A DNA stretch of 64,000 nucleotides from Cohaesibacter celericrescens (lineage in GTDB: Bacteria > Pseudomonadota > Alphaproteobacteria > Rhizobiales > Cohaesibacteraceae). The notes beneath the pieces are model-generated. The model was not told the DNA's origin. It worked only from the letters and a program-made list of their open reading frames with translations, and searched no databases. The stretch lies in contig NZ_PKUQ01000031.1 in the NCBI RefSeq assembly GCF_002866925.1, positions 124,001 to 188,000 of the forward strand. Direction: 5' to 3'. Below are positions 53,973-63,951 of this stretch, piece by piece (position 1 is the first letter of the stretch; each line of letters starts with the position of its first letter). A program made the translations under genes and the position numbers.

Positions 53973-54809
53973 GTGACCGATAAACAGGATGCTTCAGACC
54001 CAAAAGGAGAGCGGCAAAAGCCACCCAAGGAGAAAGCCCAAGCAACCGGCAAACCAGCTGCCAAAAAGCCCACTCGCCGGCGCAAATGGAGCAAGATGTC
54101 CAAAGAGGACATCGAAACCCTCTTTGCTCGCTTTCAAGCCCAGCGCCCCGATCCGCGCGGTGAACTGGATTATACCAGCGCTTACACATTGCTGGTCGCA
54201 GTGGTTTTGTCCGCGCAGGCCACCGACGTGGGGGTCAACAAAGCAACAGGCCCGCTGTTTGCCATAGCTGATACACCGGAGAAAATGGTTTCGCTTGGAG
54301 AAGATGCGGTTCGAGACTATATCAAGACCATCGGCCTTTATCGCAACAAAGCCAAGAATGTCATTCTGCTCAGCCAAAAATTGATTGATGAATTTGGCTC
54401 GCAAGTGCCGGATGATCGAGAGTCTCTGGTCAGTTTGCCCGGTGTAGGGCGCAAAACTGCCAATGTTGTTTTGAATATTTTCTTTGGCCAGCCCACCATT
54501 GCGGTTGATACCCACATCTTTCGCCTCGCCAATCGCTTGGGGTTGGCTCCGGGCAAAAATGTCGAAGAAGTAGAAATGGCGTTGGAAAAAATCATTCCAG
54601 CGGCCTATGTCCGCCAGTCGCACCATTGGCTGATCTTGCACGGTCGCTATGTCTGCAAAGCACGCAAGCCCGACTGCCGGAAATGCATTGTTGCCGATCT
54701 TTGTTTGTTTAAGGACAAAACCTATTCGGTACCAGCTCCGATTGTTGAGCTCGATTCCTATGACAATCGCCAAAGCGCGCCGGACAAAACCGGTGAATTT
54801 CTGGGCTAG
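53973..54809 (+). CDS. nth: Endonuclease III
   Basis: DNA glycosylase/AP lyase for oxidised pyrimidines. The 278-residue protein has the HhH motif LVSLPGVGRKTANVVLNI with the catalytic Lys, the catalytic Asp in AVDTHIFRLANRLGLAPG, and a C-terminal 4Fe-4S cluster site C-X6-C-X2-C-X5-C (CKARKPDCRKCIVADLC). A Lys/Pro-rich N-terminal tail of about 45 residues precedes the fold. I chose the GTG at 53973, close after AGGA; TTG at 53943 or ATG at 54096 are alternatives. Confidence 0.95.
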   Translation: MTDKQDASDPKGERQKPPKEKAQATGKPAAKKPTRRRKWSKMSKEDIETLFARFQAQRPDPRGELDYTSAYTLLVAVVLSAQATDVGVNKATGPLFAIADTPEKMVSLGEDAVRDYIKTIGLYRNKAKNVILLSQKLIDEFGSQVPDDRESLVSLPGVGRKTANVVLNIFFGQPTIAVDTHIFRLANRLGLAPGKNVEEVEMALEKIIPAAYVRQSHHWLILHGRYVCKARKPDCRKCIVADLCLFKDKTYSVPAPIVELDSYDNRQSAPDKTGEFLG

Positions 54810-54871
54810 ACATAAAAAGCCGCTGCGAATTTTTCTGCATCGGCTTTAGAAGATCGGTGGATCGGAGCATT

Positions 54872-55558
54872 TTACAGCGTATTAACGGGTTTGGAACCCG
54901 TGAATTTCTTATGCACATGAACCATAAAGGCCGTCGCAAACAGCGGTGTCAGCAGGTTCAGCAGCGGTATAGAGATGAATATCGCAATCAGCACCCCTCC
55001 GATAAAGATCTTGGCACCATGACGTGCGCGCAATTCTTTTAGTTCTGTTTGGTTGCGAAACCGCAGAGCGGCTTGTTCAAAATATTCTCGTCCCAGCAAA
55101 TAGCCGTTGGCGATGAAGAAAAGCGGGATGCCCAATCCCAAGAATGGGATCATCAATAGAACCACCAAGTTGACGCCGATGACGACCAACACAAATCGAA
55201 TGGTCTGAAACACAGCATCCATGATCGGCAAATCGCGGCCATGAGGTTCATGAGGATAATGGGTATCTTCCACAACATGGCTGACCTGATCGAGGAAAAG
55301 TCCCGCCACAATGGTCGAAACGGGGATGATCAGGAACCACAAGCCAAAGAAAAAGCCAAAACCGGTGATAACTTTGGCTACGGTCTCGGCCCAACCGGGC
55401 AGAAAATCTTCCAAAGTCAAAAGATACTCAATACCGCTCTCAATTCCGACCCAGACAAGCCCAAGCAATAAAATTGTGATGCCAAGCATTTTCCAAAAGA
55501 CGGAACGAAAGGGTTTGGTGAAAAGCTGGTTGAACGCCAATAGGGCGGAAGAAAGCAT
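54872..55558 (-). CDS. cysZ: CysZ/EI24 family membrane protein
   Basis: Membrane protein of 228 residues in the EI24/CysZ family, whose E. coli member takes up sulfate. Hydrophobic segments lie near residues 22-48 and 55-90 with GFGFFFGLWFLIIPVSTIVA and FVLVVIGVNLVVLLMIPFLG and a final IAIFISIPLLNLLTPLFATA. The ATG at 55558 has GAGG upstream; Met codons at 55573 also fit. Sulfate transport is inferred from the family. It diverges from the PfkB kinase gene. Confidence 0.82.
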   Translation of the reverse strand: MLSSALLAFNQLFTKPFRSVFWKMLGITILLLGLVWVGIESGIEYLLTLEDFLPGWAETVAKVITGFGFFFGLWFLIIPVSTIVAGLFLDQVSHVVEDTHYPHEPHGRDLPIMDAVFQTIRFVLVVIGVNLVVLLMIPFLGLGIPLFFIANGYLLGREYFEQAALRFRNQTELKELRARHGAKIFIGGVLIAIFISIPLLNLLTPLFATAFMVHVHKKFTGSKPVNTL

Positions 55559-55767
55559 GGCCACAGGCCTCATTTGGTCGGTTTCATCAATATCTTGTTT
55601 CACATAGGCGGGCAAAAGCAGTTCTGCAAGGCCTTTTCACGGTTTTGCCGGTTGCCTTGCGACGCTGCCCTACTATACTGCCGCCGACTTTGACAGATTT
55701 TACAAGGCTATTGGTCCCTCGTTGGTTGACGTTGGTTTGATCAGGCCAAAAAAGGCCGGAGTAGGGC

Positions 55768-56766
55768 ATGACAGCACCTCGTTTTGATATTCTTGGAATT
55801 GGTAACGCTATTGTTGACGTGCTTTCGCGCACGGACGATGATTTTCTGGTTTCCGAAGGCTTACACAAGGGTTCAATGAATCTGATCGACACTGACCGCG
55901 CAGAATATCTCTATGCCAAGATGGGCCCGACCATTGAAGCGTCTGGGGGTAGCGCCGGCAATACCATTTTTGGAATAGCCAGCCTCGGCGGACATCCAGC
56001 CTATTTTGGCAAAGTGGCTGATGATCAATTGGGCAAGACATTCACCCATGATATGCGCTCGCTCGGGGCACATTTTGAAAGCACTCCGCTGCTTGGTGGT
56101 GCACCAACTGCACGATCAATGATTCTCATTTCGCCCGATGGTGAGCGCACCATGAACACCTACCTGGGTGCATGCGTTGAATTGTCTGAAGAAGATATCG
56201 ACGCAGATGTTGTTGCCAATGCGGGCATCACCTATATGGAAGGCTATTTGTGGGACAAGGAAGGCGCCAAAAACGCATTCCGCAAAGCCGCAAAAATCGC
56301 TCATGAAGCAGGACGTCAGGTTTCAATCACCTTGTCGGATAGTTTCTGTGTTGATCGCTTTCGTGACGAATTTCTCGAGTTGATGAAAAGCGGACAGGTA
56401 GACATTGTTTTTGCAAATGAACCGGAAATCAAAGCGCTGTATCAGACTGCTGATCGAGCAACTGCGCTTAACGCGTTGCGCGAGGATACCAAACTGTCCG
56501 CCGTCACCCTTGGTGAAGAAGGCTCAATTGCTATTTCCCACAACGAAACCCATCATGTAAAAGCCTGCACAATCCGCGAACTGGTGGACACCACCGGTGC
56601 GGGTGATCTGTATGCGGCAGGCTTTCTGTTTGGTTTGTCCCAAAGCATGGAATTGGAGAAATGCGCGACCCTGGGCAACTTCTGTGCATCAGAAGTGATC
56701 CAGCATATTGGCCCACGGCCTGAGCATGATATGAAATCAGCGGCGATACAAGCAGGCTTGCTGTAA
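55768..56766 (+). CDS. PfkB family carbohydrate/nucleoside kinase (adenosine-kinase-like)
   Basis: Sugar-kinase-fold enzyme of 332 residues. It opens DILGIGNAIVDVLSRTDDDF, has the N-terminal PfkB signature region EASGGSAGNTIFGIASLGG, and the C-terminal signature with the catalytic Asp in VDTTGAGDLYAAGFLFGL. The N-terminus with GNAIVDVL is closest to adenosine kinases. Substrate (adenosine or ribose-like sugar) is not proven. A clear terminator follows at 56792. Confidence 0.9.
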   Translation: MTAPRFDILGIGNAIVDVLSRTDDDFLVSEGLHKGSMNLIDTDRAEYLYAKMGPTIEASGGSAGNTIFGIASLGGHPAYFGKVADDQLGKTFTHDMRSLGAHFESTPLLGGAPTARSMILISPDGERTMNTYLGACVELSEEDIDADVVANAGITYMEGYLWDKEGAKNAFRKAAKIAHEAGRQVSITLSDSFCVDRFRDEFLELMKSGQVDIVFANEPEIKALYQTADRATALNALREDTKLSAVTLGEEGSIAISHNETHHVKACTIRELVDTTGAGDLYAAGFLFGLSQSMELEKCATLGNFCASEVIQHIGPRPEHDMKSAAIQAGLL

Positions 56767-56790
56767 GCCAAGGCAATTCCTTCCACATAG

Positions 56791-56817
56791 AAAAGGCGGC
56801 CCTTTGGCCGCCTTTTT
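56791..56817 (+). terminator. Rho-independent terminator of PfkB kinase gene
   Basis: GGCGGCC (56795-56801), loop of four, GGCCGCC (56806-56812), then TTTTT. The AAAA before the stem makes it usable in the minus direction too for convergent coaA. Confidence 0.93.
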
Positions 56818-56843
56818 GTTTGCGTTGATAGAGTTTGAGCAAA

Positions 56844-57797
56844 CTATAGTTTGCGTAGCATGACTGTCTTGATGGCGTGACTATCGTCTTTTCCCAGAAC
56901 CAAATCCGCACGCGGGCGAGTAGGGAAGATATTTTCACGCAGATTGACCAGATTGATCGACGCCCATAGATCGTTAGCAATCTTGTCTGCTTCGTCTGCT
57001 TCAATCAGTGAATAGCGGTGGAAGTAGGATTCAGAATCCCGAAACGCGGTCTCGCGCAAGCGCATGAAGCGTTCGAGATACCATCGGTGCAATATGTCTT
57101 CGTCCGCATCGATATAGATCGAAAAATCGAAAAAGTCCGAGACAAAGGGGATTTCTTTGCCATCTTTTGGCAATATCCCGGTTTGCAGCACATTCAGGCC
57201 TTCCAGAATCAGGATATCGGGCTGGTCAATGATTACATGCTCATCGGGCATCACATCATAATAGAAATGCGAATAAACGGGCGCACGGACATTGCGCTTG
57301 CCGGCTTTGATGTCGGTCAGAAACTGAATCAGAGCCGTTCGATCATAGCTTTCCGGAAAGCCTTTGCGGCGCATCAGCCCTTCTTTATTCAACACGGCAT
57401 TGGGCAGCAAAAACCCGTCTGTGGTGATCAGATCCACTTGCGGACTGGCAGACCACCGAGACAACAGGGCCTGCAACAAACGCGCGGTGGTCGATTTGCC
57501 CACGGACACCGACCCTGCAACACCGATGATAAAGGGCGTTTTGGGCTCATTTGTACCGAGGAAATGCTGGGTGGCGTTGTTCAACCCCCTCGCAAATTCA
57601 ACATAATAACTGAGCAATCTGGAGAGTGGCAGATAAATTTCTTCCACTTCCTGAAGTGAAATGGGATCGTTCAGGCTCTTGATCTTTTCCAGATCCGAGC
57701 CGGTCAACGTCATGGGCGTATCCGCCCTCAAAGTTGCCCATTCTTCATTTGTAAAGGCGCGGTAGGGGGATAACTGCCGCTTTTCGTTTTGGTCCAT
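56844..57797 (-). CDS. coaA: Pantothenate kinase (type I)
   Basis: First step of CoA synthesis. The 317-residue protein has the Walker [55 protein letters not shown], and the C-terminal LREKIF-like [19 protein letters not shown] with [12 protein letters not shown] ending, as in E. coli CoaA. It pairs functionally with coaBC at the left end of the window. It sits downstream of the his genes on the minus strand. Confidence 0.97.
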   Translation of the reverse strand: MDQNEKRQLSPYRAFTNEEWATLRADTPMTLTGSDLEKIKSLNDPISLQEVEEIYLPLSRLLSYYVEFARGLNNATQHFLGTNEPKTPFIIGVAGSVSVGKSTTARLLQALLSRWSASPQVDLITTDGFLLPNAVLNKEGLMRRKGFPESYDRTALIQFLTDIKAGKRNVRAPVYSHFYYDVMPDEHVIIDQPDILILEGLNVLQTGILPKDGKEIPFVSDFFDFSIYIDADEDILHRWYLERFMRLRETAFRDSESYFHRYSLIEADEADKIANDLWASINLVNLRENIFPTRPRADLVLGKDDSHAIKTVMLRKL

Positions 57798-58105
57798 TTT
57801 GAGTTCCCTAGAGCCTTACTGATCGACTTGCTGTCAATCCCGTTCTAAAGGCTCCCCTCCCTGTGTCCCTGTATGCCAAACCTTACAGCGACATCAACCC
57901 TGCCGCGGGAGGCTGGAACGGGATCAATTGTGTGGCACAATAGCGATCAATGCCGCAACATGAGTTGATTGAACTCAATTTCTTCCGTCTTCTACCGTCT
58001 TTTGTGCATCTGCGAACTAGGACAATAGTGGAGGTTTTTGGTTCATTTAATAGGTATTTTACCGAGGCTTCTAGAATCTTGATCGGCACCAAAAGGCATG
58101 AGGTG
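57798..58105. other. hisE-coaA gap
   Basis: 308 bases. It includes an inverted repeat GAGTT-GATTG-AACTC at about 57963-57977 and a 26-codon GTG frame (57863-57943) that I do not accept as a gene. Otherwise nothing is recognised. Confidence 0.5.
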
Positions 58106-58429
58106 TCAGTCAGCTGGACGAGAGGCTTTTTCTTGCAGACCTGTCTGTCCGGTACGATTGGCCAGCTCCAACATGACATCATCCAGTTTCACGCCGGAAA
58201 TATTCAGCACCACCAACAGATGATACAGTAGATCGGCTGTCTCTGAGGTCAATTCAGCTTTATCGGACTTCATCGCAGCAATCACGGATTCCACCGCTTC
58301 TTCACCCAGTTTTTGGGCGCATTTTCCGACACCTTTATTCATCAGTTTGCGGGTGTAGGACATTTCATCGTCGGACGTTGCTCGCGTCTGGATGATAGCC
58401 TCAAGGTCGCTCAGGGTGAAATTGCTCAT
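58106..58429 (-). CDS. hisE: Phosphoribosyl-ATP pyrophosphohydrolase
   Basis: Second step of histidine biosynthesis. The 107-residue protein is the stand-alone helical MazG-like HisE, with [20 protein letters not shown] then [20 protein letters not shown] and [20 protein letters not shown], containing the Glu and Asp metal ligands. It is 74 bases after hisF on the same strand, at the end of the hisB-H-A-F-E series. Confidence 0.97.
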   Translation of the reverse strand: MSNFTLSDLEAIIQTRATSDDEMSYTRKLMNKGVGKCAQKLGEEAVESVIAAMKSDKAELTSETADLLYHLLVVLNISGVKLDDVMLELANRTGQTGLQEKASRPAD

Positions 58430-58503
58430 AAAACTGTCTCTTGTTTGCCTTCGTGGCGCTTGTCTTTGATGAACCGCGTATGAAAAGCCCTTCTCGGGCA
58501 GTC

Positions 58504-59286
58504 CTATTTATCACGATCCATCCGCATGGGAATGCCCGCCTTGACCATATGGGCCTTGGCTTCATGAATGGAAAATTCACCAAAATGGAAAATGGAGGCT
58601 GCCAGCACTGCTGTTGCGTGGCCATCGCGCACGCCTTCCACCAAATGGTCGAGCGTACCAACTCCACCTGACGCAATCACCGGAACGGAGACCATATCGG
58701 CAATTTTGCGGGTGAGGTCGATATCGAACCCAATTTTGGTACCGTCACGATCCATCGATGTCAGCAGGATTTCTCCGGCACCAAGATCAACCACTTCTTG
58801 CGCATAGTCTATCGCATCAATGCCGGTGGGTGTGCGCCCGCCATGGGTGAAAATTTCCCATTTGAGCGGTTCGCCGTGTTTGGATACCCGTTTTGCATCA
58901 ACCGAAGCGACGATGCATTGGGCACCAAATTTTTCAGCGGCTTCCTTGATAAATTCACGGCGCAACACAGCCGCGGTGTTGATAGAAACTTTATCAGCCC
59001 CGGCTTTGAGCAAATCACGGATATTGTCTGTGGTGCGGATGCCGCCACCGACGGTGACCGGCATAAAGCATTCTTCTGCGGTGCGGCGTACCACATCAAA
59101 AATGGTGTCGCGATTCTCGTGGCTGGCAGTGATATCAAGAAAGCAAAGTTCATCTGCCCCGGCGGCATCATAGGCTTTGGCGCTTTCCACCGGATCACCG
59201 GCGTCTTTCAGGTCAACAAAATTGACACCCTTGACCACACGGCCATCTTTCACGTCAAGGCAAGGGATAACGCGGGCTTTTAGCAT
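58504..59286 (-). CDS. hisF: Imidazole glycerol phosphate synthase cyclase subunit
   Basis: Barrel subunit that uses ammonia from HisH to close the imidazole ring. The 260-residue protein begins [20 protein letters not shown] with catalytic Asp11, and has [20 protein letters not shown] and [20 protein letters not shown] with the second catalytic Asp. Its start codon directly abuts the hisA stop (TAAATG), supporting coupled translation. Confidence 0.98.
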   Translation of the reverse strand: MLKARVIPCLDVKDGRVVKGVNFVDLKDAGDPVESAKAYDAAGADELCFLDITASHENRDTIFDVVRRTAEECFMPVTVGGGIRTTDNIRDLLKAGADKVSINTAAVLRREFIKEAAEKFGAQCIVASVDAKRVSKHGEPLKWEIFTHGGRTPTGIDAIDYAQEVVDLGAGEILLTSMDRDGTKIGFDIDLTRKIADMVSVPVIASGGVGTLDHLVEGVRDGHATAVLAASIFHFGEFSIHEAKAHMVKAGIPMRMDRDK

Positions 59287-60039
59287 TTACACATTCCCTG
59301 CTTTGCCAGATTTTGACGCAGCGATCAGCGCCAGCGCTTCCGCCGGATCAAGGCGTCCGTCATAAAGCGCGCGACCTGTGATCGCCCCTTCAAGGATGGA
59401 ACAATCTGGCTCAACCAAGCGTTTTACATCATCAATCGATGCCAAACCACCAGATGCGATGACCGGAATAGACACGGCGTTGGCAAGTTCCAGCGTCGCC
59501 GTGATATTAAGACCAGTCAGGATGCCATCGCGGTCGATATCGGTATAGATAATTGCAGCAACACCTGCATCTTCAAACTGACGGGCCATATCAATAACGG
59601 TCAATTCAGATGTTTCGGCCCAGCCTTCAACGGCAACCTTGCCGCCTTTGGCATCAATACCAACAGCCACGCGGCCAGGGAAGCGTTTGCAAGCTTCTTT
59701 TACCAATGCTGGGTCGCGCACAGCGACGGTGCCCAGAATGACACGGGAAATGCCTTTTTCCAACCAATGCTCAATGCCTGCCAGATCGCGGATGCCGCCA
59801 CCCAGCTGCACCGGATTGGTGGTATTTTTTAAAATGCTCTCAACGGCAGTGCTGTTTTCTGATTTGCCAGCGAACGCGCCGTTCAGATCGACCACATGCA
59901 GCCATTCAAAACCCTGATCCTGAAAACGGCGGGCCTGATCACCGGGGTCGGTGTTAAACACCGTGGCTTGGTCCATATCGCCCAGTTTGAGGCGCACACA
60001 GTGACCATCTTTGAGGTCGATTGCAGGAAAGATGATCAT
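59287..60039 (-). CDS. hisA: Phosphoribosylformimino-5-aminoimidazole carboxamide ribotide isomerase
   Basis: Barrel isomerase of histidine biosynthesis, 250 residues. It starts [20 protein letters not shown] with catalytic Asp, and has [20 protein letters not shown] and [17 protein letters not shown] with the second Asp. The ATG at 60039 is preceded by GGAGG and overlaps the hisH stop codon by one base (TAATG), so this start is secure. Confidence 0.98.
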   Translation of the reverse strand: MIIFPAIDLKDGHCVRLKLGDMDQATVFNTDPGDQARRFQDQGFEWLHVVDLNGAFAGKSENSTAVESILKNTTNPVQLGGGIRDLAGIEHWLEKGISRVILGTVAVRDPALVKEACKRFPGRVAVGIDAKGGKVAVEGWAETSELTVIDMARQFEDAGVAAIIYTDIDRDGILTGLNITATLELANAVSIPVIASGGLASIDDVKRLVEPDCSILEGAITGRALYDGRLDPAEALALIAASKSGKAGNV

Positions 60040-60689
60040 TAGGGCCTCCAATTGAGGAAGTTGGAAATGAGCGCAAGGCCCAGCTTCTGGCTTTTTTCAG
60101 GGTGAAATTGCGTTCCGACAATATTGTCACGCCCGACCATGGCCGTCACCGTCTGGGCATAGTCACATGTTGCAAGAATATGCGCGGGATCTGTCGGTTC
60201 CAGATGATAGGAATGCACAAAATAGGCGTGAAGACCGTCAGGCCCTGTCGGAATGCCCGCCCACAGCGGGTGTTCACCCACCTGATTGACGGTGTTCCAG
60301 CCCATATGGGGGATTTTCAAGGAAGGATCGCTGGGCTGCATGGCAACCACGTCGCCAGAGATCCAGTCCAAGCCTTGGGTCACACCATGCTCAAGGCCGC
60401 GGCTGGCCAACAATTGCAGACCAACACAAATGCCCAAGAAGGGTTTGCCCTCTTTGATCACCGCCTCAGTAAGGGCGTCTGTCATACCATCGACGGCATC
60501 CAGTCCGGCGCGACAATCGGCAAAGGCTCCCACACCGGGCAGTACAATATGCCCAGCCTTGCGCACATCATCTGGATGACAGGTGACCAGCACCTCCGCA
60601 TCCAGTTCGCTTTCACGCGCAGCGCGTTCGAAAGCCTTGGCTGCAGAGCAAAGGTTGCCCGAGCCATAATCAATGATCGCAATGCGCAT
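60039..60689 (-). CDS. hisH: Imidazole glycerol phosphate synthase glutamine amidotransferase subunit
   Basis: Supplies ammonia to HisF. The 216-residue class I glutaminase starts [20 protein letters not shown]. The nucleophile Cys is in [20 protein letters not shown], and the catalytic His and Glu lie in [19 protein letters not shown]. It is 12 bases after the DUF2628 gene and overlaps hisA by one base. Confidence 0.98.
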   Translation of the reverse strand: MRIAIIDYGSGNLCSAAKAFERAARESELDAEVLVTCHPDDVRKAGHIVLPGVGAFADCRAGLDAVDGMTDALTEAVIKEGKPFLGICVGLQLLASRGLEHGVTQGLDWISGDVVAMQPSDPSLKIPHMGWNTVNQVGEHPLWAGIPTGPDGLHAYFVHSYHLEPTDPAHILATCDYAQTVTAMVGRDNIVGTQFHPEKSQKLGLALISNFLNWRP

Positions 60690-60701
60690 TTGGTCTTTCT
60701 C

Positions 60702-61214
60702 CTACGACTGGCCGGGAGCGGGGAAAAGCCCAATAATCGGGCCTTTTGGCGCGCTTTCACGCAGTCGGTCTTTTGTATTGATCGGGCTGTTACCAGTGCT
60801 TGGTGTGGAAACCATGGATTTGGATTTTGGAACGGCATCACCAGCCGTCACTTTGGCTTGCACATATCGCCGTTCACAATGGTCACGATCTTCTGCAAAC
60901 AGACTGGCCACTTCGATATACCCTTTGCGCTTTAGAGACCAGCCGATCAGATTGGGGGCTTCAAGACAAAGCCAAAGACTGACAAGCAAAGTCATCAACA
61001 TGCCCGACCAAACTGGAAGAATCGATTCCAGCGCAAAAAGGGGTATAAGCAAGAGGACGTAAATCAGCAACACCCACCAAAGTCGTTTGACGAGCATCCA
61101 GACAAGCGGCAAAAAGAAAGCCAACATTGAATAGTGGTTCTTTACCAGTATCGCACTGTCGATTGCTTCTTCGAGTGGCAAGTCCGGTTTTTCATAAATG
61201 GTATAGGAAGGCAT
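60702..61214 (-). CDS. DUF2628 membrane protein in the his operon
   Basis: Protein of 170 residues between hisB and hisH. It starts MPSYTIYEKPDLPLEEAIDS, has two or three hydrophobic segments between about residues 28 and 92 (MLAFFLPLVWMLVKRLWWVL, LIYVLLLIPLFALESILPVW, MLMTLLVSLWLCLEAPNLIG), then FAEDRDHCERRYV and a polar tail. DUF2628 proteins commonly sit in rhizobial his operons, but their role is not known. Confidence 0.88.
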   Translation of the reverse strand: MPSYTIYEKPDLPLEEAIDSAILVKNHYSMLAFFLPLVWMLVKRLWWVLLIYVLLLIPLFALESILPVWSGMLMTLLVSLWLCLEAPNLIGWSLKRKGYIEVASLFAEDRDHCERRYVQAKVTAGDAVPKSKSMVSTPSTGNSPINTKDRLRESAPKGPIIGLFPAPGQS

Positions 61215-61275
61215 CGCCCCGCCTCATCAATTTGCTTGTCCGAAAACTGGTTCATCCAGATGGGAAATGCAAAGT

Positions 61276-61869
61276 TTATCCGTTCAGAGTTCCCTTGGTC
61301 GACGGTACGCGGTCGGCTTGACGTGGATCCAGTTCCACCGCCTGCCGAAGAGCGCGAGCAACCGCCTTAAAACAACTCTCGGCAATGTGGTGGTTATTGG
61401 TACCATAAAGATTGGCTATATGCAGCGTAATGCCTGCGTTGATCGCAAACGCATTGAAAAATTCTTCAAACAACTCGGTGTCAAAGTCACCGACTTTGTC
61501 GCGGGTAAAGGTGACGTCCCAGACAAAGAAGGGACGGCCTGACACATCCACAGCAGCGCGGGTCATGGTCTCATCCATGGGAAGATGTACATCGGCATAC
61601 CGCCCAATGCCCTTTTTGTCGCCCAACGCCTGTTTAAAGGCTTGGCCCAGAGCAATCCCCACATCTTCTGCGGTGTGGTGGCAATCAATATGCAGATCAC
61701 CGTCGGCCTTGATGTCCATATCGATGAGCGAATGGCGAGACAGTTGATCAATCATATGGTCCAGAAACCCGATGCCAGTCGCAATATTGTAAGCGCCCGT
61801 GCCATCTAGATCGATGGAAAGCGAAATATGTGTCTCATTGGTTTTGCGACTGATTGTGGCTGTGCGCAT
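61276..61869 (-). CDS. hisB: Imidazoleglycerol-phosphate dehydratase
   Basis: Sixth step of histidine synthesis, 197 residues, the monofunctional form without the HisB-N phosphatase. Manganese-binding signatures are present: [19 protein letters not shown] then [20 protein letters not shown] near the middle and [20 protein letters not shown] and [20 protein letters not shown] toward the end. It is the first gene of the hisB-DUF2628-hisH-hisA-hisF-hisE series and diverges from hslV. Confidence 0.98.
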   Translation of the reverse strand: MRTATISRKTNETHISLSIDLDGTGAYNIATGIGFLDHMIDQLSRHSLIDMDIKADGDLHIDCHHTAEDVGIALGQAFKQALGDKKGIGRYADVHLPMDETMTRAAVDVSGRPFFVWDVTFTRDKVGDFDTELFEEFFNAFAINAGITLHIANLYGTNNHHIAESCFKAVARALRQAVELDPRQADRVPSTKGTLNG

Positions 61870-62309
61870 GACTGCGTTCCTTGGCTTGGACTTAACTCAG
61901 ATCGGCGCTGTATCGCTTCTCGGCATGGGCGAAACAGCAAAAAGTCTTGGTTTTGAGCAGTTCACAGTCAAATGGTCCTCACCGGAATGGCAGGGTTTGG
62001 TAGACCGTTCTCTCGTTATGATCTTATGTATCAGGGCCATCTGGACAAATCCATAGGGTTAGGCACCCAAAGTGGACGGGAAAAGCCTGTATCATTGTGA
62101 TTTTTGATGTCTTTGTTGACGGAACACAAACAAATGCCGCGATACCTCCTATTATAACGGATACCCCGTGCCGTTTTGAAGCGCCCACACGACGATTGAA
62201 AATCAGGCATTGATGATTACATTGGGTTCAACCTCTCGATCAACCGTCCTTATGGCGGTGATCTTTTTGGCTCGCACGGAGCGAGCGACAGAATGGAACA
62301 TGTTTGAGA
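61870..62309. promoter_or_regulatory. Divergent hisB / hslV intergenic region
   Basis: 440 bases with promoters for both directions. A hairpin GCTCGC-ACGGA-GCGAGC lies at 62270-62286, 23 bases before the hslV ATG. TTGACG at 62116 is a possible -35, without a well-spaced -10. I found no clear sigma-32 promoter. Confidence 0.5.
62270..62286 (+). promoter_or_regulatory. Hairpin in hslV leader
   Basis: GCTCGC (62270-62275), loop ACGGA, GCGAGC (62281-62286), a perfect 6-bp stem between promoter region and start codon. Confidence 0.45.
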
Positions 62310-62870
62310 ATGACAAATCAACAAAGCTTTCCCGGTTGGCGCGGAACAACCATTGTCACCGTTCGTAAAGGCAATAAGGTCGTTATTGCAGGCGACGGTC
62401 AGGTTAGCCTTGGGCAAACCGTGATCAAGGGCAATGCCCGCAAGGTGCGCCCCTTAGGCAAAGGCAACGTGATAGCCGGTTTTGCCGGCGCGACGGCCGA
62501 TGCCTTCACTTTGTTTGAGCGGCTGGAAGCCAAACTTGAGCAATATCCCGAACAGCTCACCCGTGCATGTGTCGACATGGCCAAAGACTGGCGTACAGAC
62601 CGCTATTTGCGCAAGCTGGAAGCCATGATGATCGTGGCCGACAAGGACGTGTCTCTGGTCTTAACTGGCACTGGCGATGTACTGGAGCCAGAATATGGCG
62701 TCACCGCCATCGGGTCGGGGGGTAATTATGCCCTCGCAGCTGCACGCGCGTTGATGGATACCGATATGGATGCCGAAGCAATTGCACGAAAAGCAATGGG
62801 CATTGCTGCCGAGATTTGCGTCTATACCAATGACCATCTAACCGTGGAAGTGATTGATGATCAATCATGA
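62310..62870 (+). CDS. hslV: ATP-dependent protease peptidase subunit HslV (ClpQ)
   Basis: Proteolytic core of the HslUV two-component protease, 186 residues. After a 12-residue propeptide the catalytic Thr begins [20 protein letters not shown], followed by [18 protein letters not shown] and [20 protein letters not shown], and near the end [17 protein letters not shown]. The ATG at 62310 has a weak ribosome site; TTG at 62304 would be better spaced from GGAA and adds only two residues. Its 3' end overlaps the DUF2157 gene by 14 bases. Confidence 0.97.
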   Translation: MTNQQSFPGWRGTTIVTVRKGNKVVIAGDGQVSLGQTVIKGNARKVRPLGKGNVIAGFAGATADAFTLFERLEAKLEQYPEQLTRACVDMAKDWRTDRYLRKLEAMMIVADKDVSLVLTGTGDVLEPEYGVTAIGSGGNYALAAARALMDTDMDAEAIARKAMGIAAEICVYTNDHLTVEVIDDQS

Positions 62871-63951
62871 ATTGCTACATCAAGCCAGCGAACGCGGTCT
62901 GATTGATAAAGCCCAGATCGCGCCTTTGCTGGCCTTCCTGACCGGTGATGAGTCTGAACAGGCTCCGCATGCAGACCCCGAAGAGATGCATTTTGCGCGT
63001 GGGTTCCACGACATATTCATTTCCATCGGACTTGTTATCCTTTTTGCCGGTTACTTTTTTAGCGCCTCTTTGATCACCGACGATTCTCCTCTGCACTGGT
63101 TTGGAGTTTGCGCTGGTGCCATGACGGTCAGTTGGCTTCTGGCCGAATGGCTTTCGAAAAAACTGAGGCTTTCCTTACCGTCTATTCTGCTAACAGGTGC
63201 TTTTGTCACCTTTAGTACATTGGCAGCGGTCGGGTTGGTGACCTTTATCTTGGGCAGCACAAACCCCATCTGGGATTTGTCCAGTTCATATGATCATCCA
63301 GATATTACGTGGTTACAGATCACACCGTTTGTTTTTGGGCTTGTTGCAGGGTGGGGCTTTTACAAGCGTTTCAGCGTTCCTATTACGCCCGCTTTTCTGT
63401 CGCTTGTTGGCATCGGTCTGTTTTTGTATAGCATCGCTGTGATTGACACCGATTTGTTGGCCAATTATCTCAATCTGTGGCTAATGGCCATCGGAGTGGG
63501 TTGTCTTGTACTCGCCCTTTGGTTTGATATGCAAGATCCGCTGCGGCGAACCGTCAACAGCGACACTGCTTTCTGGCTGCATTTGGTTGCAGCTTCGTTG
63601 ATTGTACATTCCATTCTCTCCCTCTTTGTCGCTCAAAACCAAAGCACGGTAGCTGCAATTGCCACAATCGTGACGATTTTGGTGATTGGTCTGTTTGCGC
63701 TTGTGATCGACCGTCGTGCTCTGTTGGCATCTGCCATAGGCTATCTAGGATTTGCCATTGCGGCTTTGTTGGATCAGATCGATTTGGGTGACAAAGTCGG
63801 GTTATCCGTCACTCTTTTGGTGCTTGGCATTTTTGTTTTGATGCTGGGGTCGGGCTGGTCTTCCCTACGCGGATTGATCCTGCGCCCCTTTGCTAAGCGT
63901 GCCATTATGCGCCTGTTACCGCCAATTTCTCCGAAAGGATACTCCAAATGA
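62857..63951 (+). CDS. DUF2157 multi-pass membrane protein embedded in hslVU
   Basis: Protein of 364 residues. A soluble N-terminus (about 45 residues) holds [20 protein letters not shown], then roughly ten hydrophobic segments follow, such as [39 protein letters not shown] and [20 protein letters not shown]. The layout and N-terminal motif suit DUF2157, of unknown function. It overlaps the hslV 3' end by 14 bases, and its TGA overlaps the hslU ATG (ATGA), so translation of all three is likely coupled. Confidence 0.85.
   Translation: MINHELLHQASERGLIDKAQIAPLLAFLTGDESEQAPHADPEEMHFARGFHDIFISIGLVILFAGYFFSASLITDDSPLHWFGVCAGAMTVSWLLAEWLSKKLRLSLPSILLTGAFVTFSTLAAVGLVTFILGSTNPIWDLSSSYDHPDITWLQITPFVFGLVAGWGFYKRFSVPITPAFLSLVGIGLFLYSIAVIDTDLLANYLNLWLMAIGVGCLVLALWFDMQDPLRRTVNSDTAFWLHLVAASLIVHSILSLFVAQNQSTVAAIATIVTILVIGLFALVIDRRALLASAIGYLGFAIAALLDQIDLGDKVGLSVTLLVLGIFVLMLGSGWSSLRGLILRPFAKRAIMRLLPPISPKGYSK

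Noticed and set aside
53994..54773. 259-codon open frame antisense to nth
   Set aside because: Lies entirely over nth, whose catalytic and cluster motifs are clear.
57863..57943. 26-codon GTG frame in the hisE-coaA gap
   Set aside because: The peptide looks protein-like, but there is no ribosome site and no recognised family.
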